Shown here one piece after another: positions 47,852 through 57,490 of a stretch of 64,000 bases of DNA; the first letter of the stretch is position 1; each line of letters begins with the position of its first letter. The translations under genes and the position numbers were made by a program. This DNA comes from Paraburkholderia bonniea (GTDB lineage Bacteria > Pseudomonadota > Gammaproteobacteria > Burkholderiales > Burkholderiaceae), in the NCBI RefSeq assembly GCF_009455625.1, contig NZ_QPEQ01000001.1:2666001-2730000 (forward strand), written 5' to 3'. The notes beneath the pieces are model-generated. The model saw only the letters and a program-made list of their open reading frames with translations. It was not told where the DNA came from and did not search any database.

Positions 47852-48598
47852 ATGCGACCAATCTCAAACTCCCCACCGATGACACCAAATGTGCAACAGC
47901 CAGTCGCTGCTCACAACGCCGTAATCAATTCCATTCTTGACAATTGTCGAGAGCACATTGACAGAGCAGCTCATTTGTCAGAGTCAGAACGGATAGCGGC
48001 AAAAGAGTGGCTAGAAAAGCTCAAGACAACCGGTTTCGTCGAAACATCCGATAACGAGCCAGCGCGAAAAGCCGCTGTAGGCGGCGTGCAATGGGCTATG
48101 GAAGCAAGCCTGCAAGGAATCCAGTACATCATTACGCCGGACCGGCCCACTCCTTTTCGTACCCACGGCGAAGCGCAGCGAGCGCACGGCCAGGCTGAGC
48201 GTGAAGAGGGGCTCATACAGCGCATGCTGCAGGGCAATTCACTGCATCTCGTGTTCTGCAAAGAAGGAGTTGGAACGCCAAATCAGGACGCCATTTACCG
48301 CCGTGAAGTGCTAGAGCAGTTTGCGGGCTCCGAAAGATTGCAGGAACACTATTTGGTGCATTCAAAAGAGATGTTCCCCGTCGAGCACAGCGGTGCGTTC
48401 ATCCTCGCCCCGCACAATGGCGCAACTGTCGCGTTCGCTATCCATGCGGCACAGGTTGACAAAGTGACCAATACCAAAGTTATAAGACTTTATTTTGGCG
48501 TGCTGGAATCTGGTTCCACACATCCGCTTGACGTGGCCTTGAACGATTGGAAAAAATTTCTTCAGGACGAAAATATTCCGTTTGCCGGAGGCAATTGA
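47852..48598 (+). CDS. Unrecognised 248-residue protein, possible secreted effector
   Basis: I do not recognise this protein. The first 25 residues (MRPISNSPPMTPNVQQPVAA) are Ser/Pro/Asn/Gln-rich without hydrophobic core, as in type III secretion signals. The rest is soluble: an alpha-helical part (NAVINSILDNCREHIDRAAH, SESERIAAKEWLEKLKTTG), a charged stretch (GEAQRAHGQAEREEGLIQRM), and a strand-rich end with several His and one Cys (SLHLVFCKEGVG, FPVEHSGAFILAPHNGATVA, IRLYFGVLESGS). No known catalytic motif was identified. No ribosome site precedes either ATG (47852 or 47879). It sits between the tRNA and a converging ankyrin gene in A+T-richer DNA, which suggests horizontal acquisition. Confidence 0.6.
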   Translation: MRPISNSPPMTPNVQQPVAAHNAVINSILDNCREHIDRAAHLSESERIAAKEWLEKLKTTGFVETSDNEPARKAAVGGVQWAMEASLQGIQYIITPDRPTPFRTHGEAQRAHGQAEREEGLIQRMLQGNSLHLVFCKEGVGTPNQDAIYRREVLEQFAGSERLQEHYLVHSKEMFPVEHSGAFILAPHNGATVAFAIHAAQVDKVTNTKVIRLYFGVLESGSTHPLDVALNDWKKFLQDENIPFAGGN

Positions 48599-48695
48599 AC
48601 CGCTCAGGATTGTGAGAATCTCCTGATTACGCGATGGGGCTCTAAAGTACTGCGCCATTCAGCCAGATTGTTACTGCTTTGACGAAAATTAACCG

Positions 48696-48729
48696 GGATG
48701 ACATTCCTGTACCCGCAGGAATATCATCC
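48696..48729. terminator. Hairpin between two converging genes
   Basis: GGATGACATTCCTG and CAGGAATATCATCC pair at 13 of 14 positions around a 6-nt loop. It lies between the ends of the unknown plus-strand gene and the minus-strand ankyrin gene, so it may stop both, though the T tracts are weak. Confidence 0.55.
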
Positions 48730-48771
48730 TGTTTCAACAAATTAAATAACGCTCACGATGACGCACCCCCT

Positions 48772-49830
48772 CTATTGCAAAAAATCAATCCGGATTTTTT
48801 GCAGCGAATCTTGTGGATTAATTTTCCCCTGAAGCGCTGTACCAAACTCAGAAGATTTAAACCCGCTTTCAGAAAAAAGCTCCATCGCTGTTTTGCCTTC
48901 ACCATCCAGCGCGTGCACGTCAATTTCCGAACAATTCAGCAGCCGGACTGCAGGATCAAGGTAAATTTTCCTCATATTTTTCGCAAAACAATGCAGCGCA
49001 TTATTACCCGAAACATCTTTTACATTCACATTTTTTGGATTTTTATTCAGCATCCAGGTAAAAAATTGCTGCCAGTCATTTTCAGCTGCGACAAATAGCG
49101 GCGGATATGCAGGATGCAAGTTTCCTGCTTCATCAGAAATTTGACTGTTAATTATCAATTCCGCCATATCATAACGCTCAGCACTCATCAAAGCCTGCAC
49201 TGTGCGATCCAAATTTATATCCGATATATTATAAAGATCATCAATTTTCCCCGCCCGAATAATCAACTGTCTTAAAAGATTTACATCCCCGGTATCCAGG
49301 ACATGGCTAAACAACGACTTCCCAGCATGGTCCGACACCGCCAGGCTGGCACCATTTTTCTGCAGGAGATCAACTATTTCATTACGATTGGTCTTGCAAA
49401 ATCTGACCGCGAGAATAATGACGGGTGCCTTGGGAATATTTCCCTGTGCACCATTTTCATAAATCACATCACAAAAACTTTTGAATCTCACTCCATCGCC
49501 GATGTATTTTTCTACATCTTCTATATCCCCAGTACCAATCGTCAACAACAATCCTGCCAGATATATAAAAGGCTCCCTGCCGGAAACCTGCGAAATACAC
49601 GCATCCCTTCTCAATGCCACAGGCGTGTTTTTGCTCTCGTAATTTTCCTGACTGAATGGCGTGATTGATAATTTTCTGGAGCCACTACCTGAAAAAATCT
49701 GCGACTCACTAGCCCGTCTTGCTACGCCCGGCATTCTTATTTGTTCTATTTCATTACCCTTCACAACAGGCGAGCCATTCACATATTTAAAAAAATCAAT
49801 CGCACCGCCCGCACCATTTATTTTATTCAT
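48772..49830 (-). CDS. Ankyrin-repeat protein, possible secreted effector
   Basis: A 352-residue protein with no signal peptide. Residues 1-90 are polar and low in structure. From about residue 95 ankyrin-like repeats follow: EPFIYLAGLLLTIGTGDIED, NEIVDLLQKNGASLAVSDHA, NLLRQLIIRAGKIDDL, YPPLFVAAENDWQQFFTWML followed by NKNPKNVNVKDVSGNNALHC, and EIDVHALDGEGKTAMELFSE. Ankyrin repeats bind other proteins; in host-associated bacteria they are often effectors. The gene is clearly A+T-richer than the core genome and its codon use is different (many AAT, ATT, TTT), so it was probably acquired. GAGAG lies near the ATG. Whether it is secreted is not known. Confidence 0.75.
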   Translation of the reverse strand: MNKINGAGGAIDFFKYVNGSPVVKGNEIEQIRMPGVARRASESQIFSGSGSRKLSITPFSQENYESKNTPVALRRDACISQVSGREPFIYLAGLLLTIGTGDIEDVEKYIGDGVRFKSFCDVIYENGAQGNIPKAPVIILAVRFCKTNRNEIVDLLQKNGASLAVSDHAGKSLFSHVLDTGDVNLLRQLIIRAGKIDDLYNISDINLDRTVQALMSAERYDMAELIINSQISDEAGNLHPAYPPLFVAAENDWQQFFTWMLNKNPKNVNVKDVSGNNALHCFAKNMRKIYLDPAVRLLNCSEIDVHALDGEGKTAMELFSESGFKSSEFGTALQGKINPQDSLQKIRIDFLQ

Positions 49831-50211
49831 ATTTTTCTCTCATCTGATTTTTATAAAAAAAACACCAGATTAAGTATAAATTTTGAATTACCAGCATGCT
49901 CACCCATAAAAAGCATATCGAGCACATGCATGAAATAACCCGCATCCATAACCAACCTGCTCGTCTTGGTAACAACATGAGACAGCTCGTTCCCAAAAGA
50001 TCGCAGCCAAGGGTAAGGAGAGCAAAAGTAGCATTTCAAAAAATCGAGGCCCTCTTCTCAGCGGGAGGCGGGCAAGCCTGGCTGCAGCCAGCGTTGCCAC
50101 AGCCCCCGGGGGCCAGGGGCCAGGAAACCAGCCCTAATTCAGCGGAGCGTGACCAGGCCCGGGACGAAACGACACCTCGTCGTTAATGCCAGGCCTCCTC
50201 CCAGCAAATGT
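49831..50211. other. Intergenic region between ankyrin gene and dedA
   Basis: A 381-bp gap. The part next to the ankyrin gene is AT-rich and has a TATACT hexamer on the minus strand near 49875 that could be its -10 box. The part next to dedA returns to high GC. No gene or clear terminator was found; short frames here look accidental. Confidence 0.4.
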
Positions 50212-50895
50212 TCAATAACGGTCGTCGTTCACCGCCCGATTCCGTTTAGGCTTGCGCAGGATTTTCCACAACGCGCCCAGCACCAGCGGCACGATAGCCG
50301 CGCCAATGCCAATCAGCACGATCACATTCAAATACTGGCGAATAAACGGAATGTTGCCGAAGAAGTACCCCAGCAATACCAGCAGCAGCACCCAGAACAG
50401 GCCGCCCGCGACATTGAAAAACTGAAACCGGTGCACGCTCATTTGCGAAGCGCCCGCCACAAACGGTGCGAAAGTCCGCACCACTGGAATGAAACGCGCC
50501 AGCACCAAGGTCTTGCCGCCGTGCTTTTCATAGAACTGATGGGTCTTCTGTAACGCCGCGCGATCAAGAAAACGCTCCAGCAACGGAATGTGCGTGTTGA
50601 ACACCTTGGGCCCAACCGCCTTGCCCACCATGTAGTTGACCGTATTACCGGTCACCGCCGCGACGAACAGCAGCAGCATCAGCAAACCAAGCTCCATTTC
50701 ACCAGTGGCGCAAAACGCGCCGCCGATAAACAGTAGCGAATCACCCGGCAAAAATGGCATCACCACCAGCCCGGTTTCACAAAACACAATCAGAAACAGC
50801 GCCAGATACACCCAGGCACCGTACTGCTGAATAAACACGCCGAGAAATTTGTCGATGTGCAAGACAAGGTTGGCAAACTGTAAAAGCGTGTCCAA
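50212..50895 (-). CDS. DedA/SNARE-associated family membrane protein
   Basis: A 227-residue DedA protein. Motifs: LIVFCETGLVVMPFLPGDSL, GNTVNYMVGKAVG, and the basic re-entrant segment LARFIPVVRTFAPFVAGASQ with conserved Arg and Gly. Some DedA proteins flip undecaprenyl phosphate or phosphatidylethanolamine and support membrane homeostasis and resistance to cationic peptides, including in Burkholderia. Start: a TTG at 50895 with AAGGA 6 bp upstream gives the family-typical beginning (DTLLQFANLVLHIDKFLG); no ATG is near. Confidence 0.88.
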   Translation of the reverse strand: MDTLLQFANLVLHIDKFLGVFIQQYGAWVYLALFLIVFCETGLVVMPFLPGDSLLFIGGAFCATGEMELGLLMLLLFVAAVTGNTVNYMVGKAVGPKVFNTHIPLLERFLDRAALQKTHQFYEKHGGKTLVLARFIPVVRTFAPFVAGASQMSVHRFQFFNVAGGLFWVLLLVLLGYFFGNIPFIRQYLNVIVLIGIGAAIVPLVLGALWKILRKPKRNRAVNDDRY

Positions 50896-51253
50896 GGGAC
50901 GTCCTTTTAAGCATAAAAAATAAGGGGAATGCCGAGTCACGGTGCCGGAGGCGCAGAACCCGCCGGGGTGAGCATGCAGCGCAAAGCCATGGCGGGTGTG
51001 GTACCGGGGGCAATAACGGGTGCAACAAAGCAACAACAAAGCCACATCGCACCTGCTCCGTCCGGCCCAAAGCCGCCAAAACCGGCCGCGTCATGATACC
51101 GAAAGTATTTGCGCCGAAGCTCGCCTGAGACACCTAAGACACCTGAGCTCACCCGAATTACATCGACCCAACCAGGGCAACCCCCGAACGCAATCTCTGA
51201 CGCCGCGCAAGCGCCTCACGGACGTATCTCAGTGAATCGCTATAATTTCGCCC
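50896..51253. promoter_or_regulatory. dedA/mutL intergenic region with -10 box for mutL
   Basis: These 358 bp separate divergent genes. A perfect TATAAT (51241-51246) lies only 8 bp before the mutL ATG at 51254, so transcription would start at or next to the ATG and the message may be nearly leaderless. No good -35 is visible. If so, the next ATG at 51323 might be the real start. Otherwise no gene is evident. Confidence 0.5.
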
Positions 51254-53251
51254 ATGCCCGAATCCACCGACCTCCCCGAAGCTTCCGCGCTTCAAGCGCC
51301 CGCCTTTGCCACCGCGCAACCCATGCGCGCCATCCAGCCACTCCCCGACCAGTTAATCAGCCAGATCGCCGCAGGCGAAGTGGTCGAGCGGCCCGCGTCG
51401 GTAGTCAAGGAGTTGCTGGAAAACGCGCTTGATGCGGGTGCCCGCACACTGCGTATCGTGCTGGACGCAGGCGGTGTCAAACGCATCTCGATTACCGACG
51501 ATGGTTATGGCATTCCAGAAAACGAACTGCCGCTGGCGCTGATGCGCCATGCCACCAGCAAGATCCGTTCGCTCGCCGAGCTCGAAGCCGTTGCGACGCT
51601 GGGCTTTCGCGGTGAAGCGCTGGCGTCCATCGCCTCGGTGGCCGAAGTGCAGATCACCAGCCGCACCGCGCAAGCCGCACACGCGCTTCGTATCGACGCG
51701 CAAACCGGTGTGCTAAGCCCTGCTGCCGGCACTCAAGGAACCACGATTGAAGTGCGCGAGCTGTACTTCAACACGCCCGCACGGCGCAAATTCCTGAAAA
51801 GCGAACAAACCGAACTTGGCCATTGCCTTGAAGTCATTCGCCGCGCAGCACTGGCGCGGCCGGATGTGGCGATTTCGGTGCTGCATAACGGCCGAGCCGT
51901 CGAACACTGGAATGCTAGCGACCCCACCACCCGAATCGCCAAAATCCTCGGTGAAACCTTCGCCACCGCGCATCTACCGTTTGACGAAGCGGCGGGGCCG
52001 CTAGCGGTCTATGGCTGTGCCGGGCTGCCGACCGCTAGCCGGGGTCGTGCCGACCAGCAGTATTTCTATGTCAATGGCCGCTTTGTCCGCGACAAACTGC
52101 TGACTCACGCCGCTCGTGCCGCCTACGAAGACGTGCTGCATGGCGAACGCTACCCGTCGTATGTGCTGTTTCTCGACTTGCCGCCAGAAGCGGTCGATGT
52201 GAATGTGCATCCGTCGAAGACCGAAGTCCGGTTCCGCGATTCGCGCTCGATTCACCAGTTTGTCTTCCATGCGGTTCAGCGCGCGCTCGCACGGCATGCA
52301 GGGGCTTCGCCAGAAACCACCTCAGGCGGTCACGCAGCGCATCTCGAAATAGCTCGCCCGACCACCTCGCTCGCGGACACCACTCTGCCCTGGCTGATGA
52401 ATCCGCCAGGCGGTGCTTCCGGTAGCGGGAATCGTTTCAGTGGCGGTGGACACTCAAATTCGGGTGCCGGAGCGTCGGGCAATACCTGGCAGCGCCAGGC
52501 GCGCATGACTCAAGGCGCACTCTCGGTTGCGCAGCCACTGGCGCTCTACGACGCACTCTTTGAGCGCAAGAACAACGGCGCTGGCATGACAGCCCCGCTC
52601 GAAGCGCGTGATGCGCCGCTGCCTACGGCTGGCGCACACAGCCAAAACCCCGGCACCGCGGACGAAGAGCAGCCACTCGGCTTCGCTCTTGGCCAGATTC
52701 ACGGCATTTACGTGCTGGCGCAAAACGCCCAGGGCCTGATCATCGTTGACATGCACGCCGCCCATGAGCGCATTCTGTACGAGCAGTTCAAACAAGCGCT
52801 GGCCAATCGCGCGCTAGCGGTCCAGCCGTTGCTGATTCCGCTGTCGATGCCCGCCGACGCAGTAGAAGTCGGCACCGTCGAAGAAGAGCACGCCGCGCTG
52901 GATGCGCTCGGTTTCGATCTGGCTGTGCTCTCGCCCACGACGATCGCCATCCGCGCTGTGCCCGCGCTACTCAAGGACGCGGACTTGCAAGCGCTCGCCC
53001 GCGCCGTGCTAGCCGATCTGCACGCCTACGGCGGCTCACGGGTACTAACCGAGCGGCAGCATGAACTGCTAGGCACTCTGGCATGCCATCACGCCGTGCG
53101 CGCCAACCGGCGTTTGAGCCTCGACGAAATGAACGCCCTGCTGCGCCAGATGGAAACCACCGAACGCGCCGATCAATGCAATCACGGCCGGCCGACCTGG
53201 TATCAGCTCACGCTGTCTGACCTGGACCGCCTGTTTATGCGCGGCCAGTGA
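51254..53251 (+). CDS. mutL: DNA mismatch repair protein MutL
   Basis: A 665-residue MutL. The GHKL ATPase half shows [35 protein letters not shown] and HATSKI followed by [11 protein letters not shown]. After a Gly/Ser/Asn-rich linker the C-terminal domain has D499-M-H-A in [14 protein letters not shown], a variant of the endonuclease motif DQHA(X)2E(X)4E, plus ACHHAVRA and CNHGRPT. This suggests that MutL itself nicks the strand, as in bacteria without MutH. Start is 51254 or 51323. miaA follows after 10 bp, as in E. coli. Confidence 0.95.
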   Translation: MPESTDLPEASALQAPAFATAQPMRAIQPLPDQLISQIAAGEVVERPASVVKELLENALDAGARTLRIVLDAGGVKRISITDDGYGIPENELPLALMRHATSKIRSLAELEAVATLGFRGEALASIASVAEVQITSRTAQAAHALRIDAQTGVLSPAAGTQGTTIEVRELYFNTPARRKFLKSEQTELGHCLEVIRRAALARPDVAISVLHNGRAVEHWNASDPTTRIAKILGETFATAHLPFDEAAGPLAVYGCAGLPTASRGRADQQYFYVNGRFVRDKLLTHAARAAYEDVLHGERYPSYVLFLDLPPEAVDVNVHPSKTEVRFRDSRSIHQFVFHAVQRALARHAGASPETTSGGHAAHLEIARPTTSLADTTLPWLMNPPGGASGSGNRFSGGGHSNSGAGASGNTWQRQARMTQGALSVAQPLALYDALFERKNNGAGMTAPLEARDAPLPTAGAHSQNPGTADEEQPLGFALGQIHGIYVLAQNAQGLIIVDMHAAHERILYEQFKQALANRALAVQPLLIPLSMPADAVEVGTVEEEHAALDALGFDLAVLSPTTIAIRAVPALLKDADLQALARAVLADLHAYGGSRVLTERQHELLGTLACHHAVRANRRLSLDEMNALLRQMETTERADQCNHGRPTWYQLTLSDLDRLFMRGQ

Positions 53252-53261
53252 AGCCAGTGAA

Positions 53262-54266
53262 ATGACACTCGCCGCGCCCGCACCTACCCCGTTCAGCCCT
53301 GCACCGTTGATGACCCCACCCCAGCTCCCGGCTGTGGCCTGCTTGCTGGGCCCTACCGCCTCCGGCAAAACGGCCGCCGCACTGGCCTGTGCGGCGCACT
53401 GGCCCATCGAGATCATCAGCATCGACTCAGCACTGGTTTATCGCGGAATGGATCTCGGCACGGCCAAGCCAACGCTCGAAGAACGCGCTCTGGTGCCACA
53501 TCATCTGATCGACACGCTTGATCCAGCTGAGGCCTACTCCGCAGCTGAATTCCGCGCAGATGCGCTAAGGCTCACGGGTGAAATCTTTGCCCGGGGCCGT
53601 ATTCCTTTGCTGGTAGGCGGCACGATGCTGTACTACCGGGCGCTGCGTGACGGGCTCAATGACCTGCCGGGCGCAGCGCCTGAGCTGCGCGCTGTGCTTG
53701 ATGCCGATGCCGCCCGCGACGGCTGGCCCGCGTTGCACGCGCGCCTCGCAGCGGTTGATCCGGTGACGGCGGCACGCCTCGCGCCTAACGATGCCCAGCG
53801 CATCCAGCGTGCACTGGAAGTGTTCATGTTGAGCGGCCAGCCAATGTCGGCCTTGCTAGCAGCACCGGCCACTGACACCGCGCTGCCATGGCGCTTTGTC
53901 CCGGTAGCGCTGGAGCCAGGCGACCGTAGCGTGCTGCACAGCCGCATCGAACGGCGTTTTGACGCGATGCTGGAGGCGGGTTTTATCGACGAAGTGCAGC
54001 GTCTTCGAGCGCGCGGCGACCTGCATCCGGGGCTGCCGTCGATACGCTGCGTGGGTTACCGCCAGGCATGGGAATACCTCGATGGCGCGTCCGACTTCGC
54101 CACGATGCGCGACAAGAGCGTGTTTGCGACACGCCAGTTATGCAAGCGCCAGTTGACCTGGCTGCGTAGCATGCCCGAGCGCGAAACCATCGACTGCTGC
54201 GAGGCAAACGCCACCTATCTCGCGGTGCAGGCCGTTGGCCGGATCATTCACGGCACCACCGCATAA
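53262..54266 (+). CDS. miaA: tRNA dimethylallyltransferase
   Basis: A 334-residue enzyme. P-loop [60 protein letters not shown], and the late [16 protein letters not shown] and [13 protein letters not shown] are diagnostic. It adds a dimethylallyl group to A37 of tRNAs that read codons starting with U. The first 20 residues are variable, and a second ATG at 53310 could be the start. Confidence 0.95.
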   Translation: MTLAAPAPTPFSPAPLMTPPQLPAVACLLGPTASGKTAAALACAAHWPIEIISIDSALVYRGMDLGTAKPTLEERALVPHHLIDTLDPAEAYSAAEFRADALRLTGEIFARGRIPLLVGGTMLYYRALRDGLNDLPGAAPELRAVLDADAARDGWPALHARLAAVDPVTAARLAPNDAQRIQRALEVFMLSGQPMSALLAAPATDTALPWRFVPVALEPGDRSVLHSRIERRFDAMLEAGFIDEVQRLRARGDLHPGLPSIRCVGYRQAWEYLDGASDFATMRDKSVFATRQLCKRQLTWLRSMPERETIDCCEANATYLAVQAVGRIIHGTTA

Positions 54267-54339
54267 CCTGCGAGGCTTGAGCACTAGCGCGGCATCTATG
54301 CGCCATGTGAGCGCAACGCCGTGCAGTGGCACGGCACAT

Positions 54340-54368
54340 AAAACAAAACCGGCGCACAAGGCACCGGT
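54340..54368 (-). terminator. Terminator after purM
   Basis: On the minus strand ACCGGTGC / GCGCCGGT (one G-U pair, 5-nt loop) is followed by TTTTGTTTT. It lies about 75 bp after the purM stop in the gap with converging miaA. A perfect 7-bp hairpin GCCGTGC/GCACGGC (54319-54336) nearby has no T tract. Confidence 0.75.
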
Positions 54369-54443
54369 TCTGGATGGGACGCGAATCAAACAGGAGGCTG
54401 ATAAAACTCGCTGACGGCCAGGAAGGCCATCAACCAGGCGGCC

Positions 54444-55499
54444 TTAAACCACGATGGTTTGCGCCTCACCTGCTGCGCGCTCACGCACGACGCCGATCTG
54501 CCACACCTGCTCGCCCGCAGCAGACAGCAAGCCGGTAGCACGGGCTGCATCGTCTGCCGCGACAATCACGGCCATGCCGATGCCGCAATTGAACACCCGA
54601 TGCATTTCCGCATCCGCCACACCGCCATGCTGCTGCAGCCAGCCAAACAGCGGCGGCAGCGGCCACGCGCGATGATCGAGCTCAGCGGTCAGCCCGTCTT
54701 GCAGCACCCGGGGAATATTCTCGACCAGACCACCGCCAGTGATATGCGCCATGCCCTTGACGGTGATTTGCTCCATCAGCGCGAGTAGCGGCTTGACATA
54801 AATATGCGTGGGAGCCATCAGCGCATCGGCCAGCGAGCGGCCATCGAAATCAGCATTCAGATCAGGCCTTGCACGCTCGATGATCTTGCGCACCAGTGAA
54901 AAGCCATTCGAATGAATCCCGCTTGACGCCAGCCCCAGCACCACATCGCCCGGAGCAATCGTGCGGCCATTGATGATTTTGCTTTTTTCGACCGCCCCGA
55001 CCGCAAAGCCGGCCAGATCGTATTCGCCATCCGGGTACATACCGGGCATTTCAGCCGTCTCGCCCCCGATCAGCGCACAACCCGCCAGCTCACAGCCTTG
55101 GGCGATACCCTTGACGACCGTCGCCGCGGTGCCGACATCCAGCTTGCCGCAAGCGAAATAGTCAAGGAAGAACAGCGGCTCGGCACCTTGAACGAGGATG
55201 TCATTGACGCTCATCGCCACCAGATCCTGGCCCACGGTGTCATGCCGGTTGAGCTGGAAGGCCAGCCGCAGCTTGGTGCCAACGCCATCGGTGCCAGATA
55301 CAAGCACGGGCTCGCGGTATTTTTTCGGTACTTCGAACAGTGCACCGAACCCACCGATGCCGCCCAGCACGCCATCACGCAATGTTTTTTTGGCAAATGG
55401 CTTGATCGCGTCGACCAGGGCGTCGCCCGCGTCAATATCGACGCCGGCGTCTCGATACGACAAACCTTGGGCGTCAGGGGCAGATTTCGGTTGATTCAT
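54444..55499 (-). CDS. purM: Phosphoribosylformylglycinamidine cyclo-ligase (AIR synthetase)
   Basis: A 351-residue PurM. Motifs: [84 protein letters not shown], and [14 protein letters not shown]. It closes the imidazole ring of AIR with ATP. It is on its own minus-strand unit, away from the other pur genes. It diverges from the perM-like gene with about 100 bp between starts. Confidence 0.97.
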   Translation of the reverse strand: MNQPKSAPDAQGLSYRDAGVDIDAGDALVDAIKPFAKKTLRDGVLGGIGGFGALFEVPKKYREPVLVSGTDGVGTKLRLAFQLNRHDTVGQDLVAMSVNDILVQGAEPLFFLDYFACGKLDVGTAATVVKGIAQGCELAGCALIGGETAEMPGMYPDGEYDLAGFAVGAVEKSKIINGRTIAPGDVVLGLASSGIHSNGFSLVRKIIERARPDLNADFDGRSLADALMAPTHIYVKPLLALMEQITVKGMAHITGGGLVENIPRVLQDGLTAELDHRAWPLPPLFGWLQQHGGVADAEMHRVFNCGIGMAVIVAADDAARATGLLSAAGEQVWQIGVVRERAAGEAQTIVV

Positions 55500-55597
55500 G
55501 GGGGGAGAGCGCAGGAAGGTCGGTAAAATGCGATTTTACCCGATGACGGCCACCCGGCTTCAATTCGCCCAATTCCAACGAGACAAGGGGAAACACT

Positions 55598-56674
55598 TTG
55601 CAGCCAAACACCTCGGTTCTCATGCCGTATCAGCGGCGCGCATTTATCTGGCTCGCCATCGCACTCGCTCTCGGCTTTTTGCTATGGCTGCTCAGCCCAG
55701 TTCTAACGCCGTTTTTACTCGGCGCGATTCTCGCTTACATTCTTCAGCCTGGTGTCGCATGGCTCGTGCGTAAGCGGGTTCCACGCGGGCTCGCAGCCTT
55801 GCTGATGATGCTGCTGTTCACTCTCCTAATGATGATGCTGGTGCTGCTCGTGCTGGCGGTGATCCAGAAAGAAGGCCCGCAGCTCAAGCAGCAAGTGCCC
55901 GTGCTACTCACCCATGTCAGCGACTGGCTGCAACCCAAGCTGGCTTATTTAGGTCTCGCTAATTCACTTGATTTCGCCAGTCTGCGCGATCTCGTGATGG
56001 GCCAGCTGGAAGGCAGCGCACAAACTATCGCGGCCTATGCCTGGACCTCCATTCGCACCAGCGGCAACGTGATGATGACGCTCATCGGCAATCTCGTCAT
56101 GGTGCCGCTGGTGCTGTTTTATCTGCTGTATGACTGGAACCGCATGCTCACGCGCGCTCAGGGCTTCATTCCGCGCCGCTGGCTCGACAAGACCATGCAG
56201 CTCGCCCGCGACATGGATCAAATGCTGTCTCAATACCTGCGGGGGCAGTTGCTGGTGATGGGCGTGCTCGCGGTGTTTTACGCAGTTGCATTAACCGTGG
56301 CGGGTTTTGAGATCGCATTGCCAGTGGGCATTTTCACCGGGCTGGCGGTTTTTATTCCGTATATCGGCTACGCCACCGGCCTCGCGCTGGCGCTGCTTGC
56401 CGCGCTGCTGCAGTTCGGCAACTGGTACGGTTTTGGTGCGGTCGCCGTGGTGTATGGCGTGGGCCAGATCCTCGAAAGCTTTTTCCTGACGCCACGGCTG
56501 GTCGGTGAGCGCATCGGCCTGCATCCGCTAGCCGTGATCTTCGCGCTGCTCGCTTTTGGTCAGTTATTCGGATTTTTCGGCGTGCTGATTGCGCTGCCGG
56601 TCAGTGCGATTCTCACCGTCGCACTGCGTGAATTGCGTCAAAGCTATCTCGCCAGCACGCTCTACAAAAACTGA
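55598..56674 (+). CDS. AI-2E/PerM-family membrane transporter
   Basis: A 358-residue protein with about eight hydrophobic helices. The family regions are FLLGAILAYILQPGVAWLVR, VMVPLVLFYLLYDWNRM, MLSQYLRGQLLVMGVLAVFY and VGERIGLHPLAVIFALLAFG followed by QLFGFFGVLIALPV. Family members were linked to AI-2 export or Na+/H+ antiport; no substrate is settled. Start: TTG at 55598 with AAGGGG upstream is preferred; the ATG at 55622 has no ribosome site. The hda gene follows after 57 bp. Confidence 0.85.
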   Translation: MQPNTSVLMPYQRRAFIWLAIALALGFLLWLLSPVLTPFLLGAILAYILQPGVAWLVRKRVPRGLAALLMMLLFTLLMMMLVLLVLAVIQKEGPQLKQQVPVLLTHVSDWLQPKLAYLGLANSLDFASLRDLVMGQLEGSAQTIAAYAWTSIRTSGNVMMTLIGNLVMVPLVLFYLLYDWNRMLTRAQGFIPRRWLDKTMQLARDMDQMLSQYLRGQLLVMGVLAVFYAVALTVAGFEIALPVGIFTGLAVFIPYIGYATGLALALLAALLQFGNWYGFGAVAVVYGVGQILESFFLTPRLVGERIGLHPLAVIFALLAFGQLFGFFGVLIALPVSAILTVALRELRQSYLASTLYKN

Positions 56675-56731
56675 CGCCCGCGCCAACCCGGTATTCTCCA
56701 TCTCTTAATCCTTCATTACCCAGCAGGCATT

Positions 56732-57490
56732 GTGCTTCGACAGCTCACGCTCGATCTCGGGACGCCGCCGCCATCGACTTTCGATAATTTCTTCACCGGT
56801 AGCAACACGGAACTGGTCACGCGGCTGCGCGCGCTGGATGGCGCGCTCGCAGCGGGCCCCGTGGCTGACCGCACGTTCTATCTGTGGGGCGAAAGCGGTA
56901 GCGGCCGCACGCATCTGCTGCAAGCGCTGATTCACGAAGCTGCGGCGGGACACGCGCGCTTTATCAGCCCGCAAAGCAGCCTCGCCGCGTTCGGTTTTGA
57001 TCCGCGCGTCGCGCTCTATGCCATCGACGATTGCGATCGCCTCTCCGGTGCGCAGCAAATCGCCCTCTTCAACCTGTTCAATGAAGTCCGGGCCCACCCC
57101 GGCAGCGCGCTGATTGCGGCGGGCAATGCCGCGCCGCTCGCGCTCGCCGTGCGCGAAGATTTGCGCACCCGCCTGGGCTGGGGGCTGGTGTTCCATCTCG
57201 CCCCGCTGCCCGACGACAGCAAGGCGGCCGTACTCAAACATGCCGCTCACGAACGTGGCATCGCGCTGGACGACGGCGTGCCGGCCTATCTGCTCACGCA
57301 TTTCCGGCGCGACATGCCTAGCCTGATGACGCTGCTCGATGCGCTCGACCGCTTTTCGCTCGAACAAAAACGTGCCGTCACCTTGCCGCTTTTGCGCGCG
57401 ATGCTGGCTTCCCCCGAAGCCGCGCCCGTTGCGGCTGGAGCAAGCGCCGCGCCTTCACCCGCTTCAAGTAAAATGCGCCCCCATGACTAA
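56732..57490 (+). CDS. hda: DnaA regulatory inactivator Hda
   Basis: A 252-residue DnaA-like AAA+ protein. It starts with GTG (LRQLTLDLGTPPPSTFDNFF), the N-terminal QLxLxL clamp-binding motif being visible. Walker A is GESGSGRTHLLQA, where Arg replaces the usual Lys as in other Hda proteins; Walker B is YAIDDCDRL. There is no DNA-binding domain IV. Hda with the sliding clamp promotes ATP hydrolysis by DnaA and so prevents over-initiation. The stop overlaps the next gene by 8 bp. Confidence 0.9.
   Translation: MLRQLTLDLGTPPPSTFDNFFTGSNTELVTRLRALDGALAAGPVADRTFYLWGESGSGRTHLLQALIHEAAAGHARFISPQSSLAAFGFDPRVALYAIDDCDRLSGAQQIALFNLFNEVRAHPGSALIAAGNAAPLALAVREDLRTRLGWGLVFHLAPLPDDSKAAVLKHAAHERGIALDDGVPAYLLTHFRRDMPSLMTLLDALDRFSLEQKRAVTLPLLRAMLASPEAAPVAAGASAAPSPASSKMRPHD

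Noticed and set aside
49896..50186. A 96-codon plus-strand frame between the ankyrin gene and dedA
   Set aside because: It crosses a sharp change in base composition and lacks any protein-like pattern or start signal.
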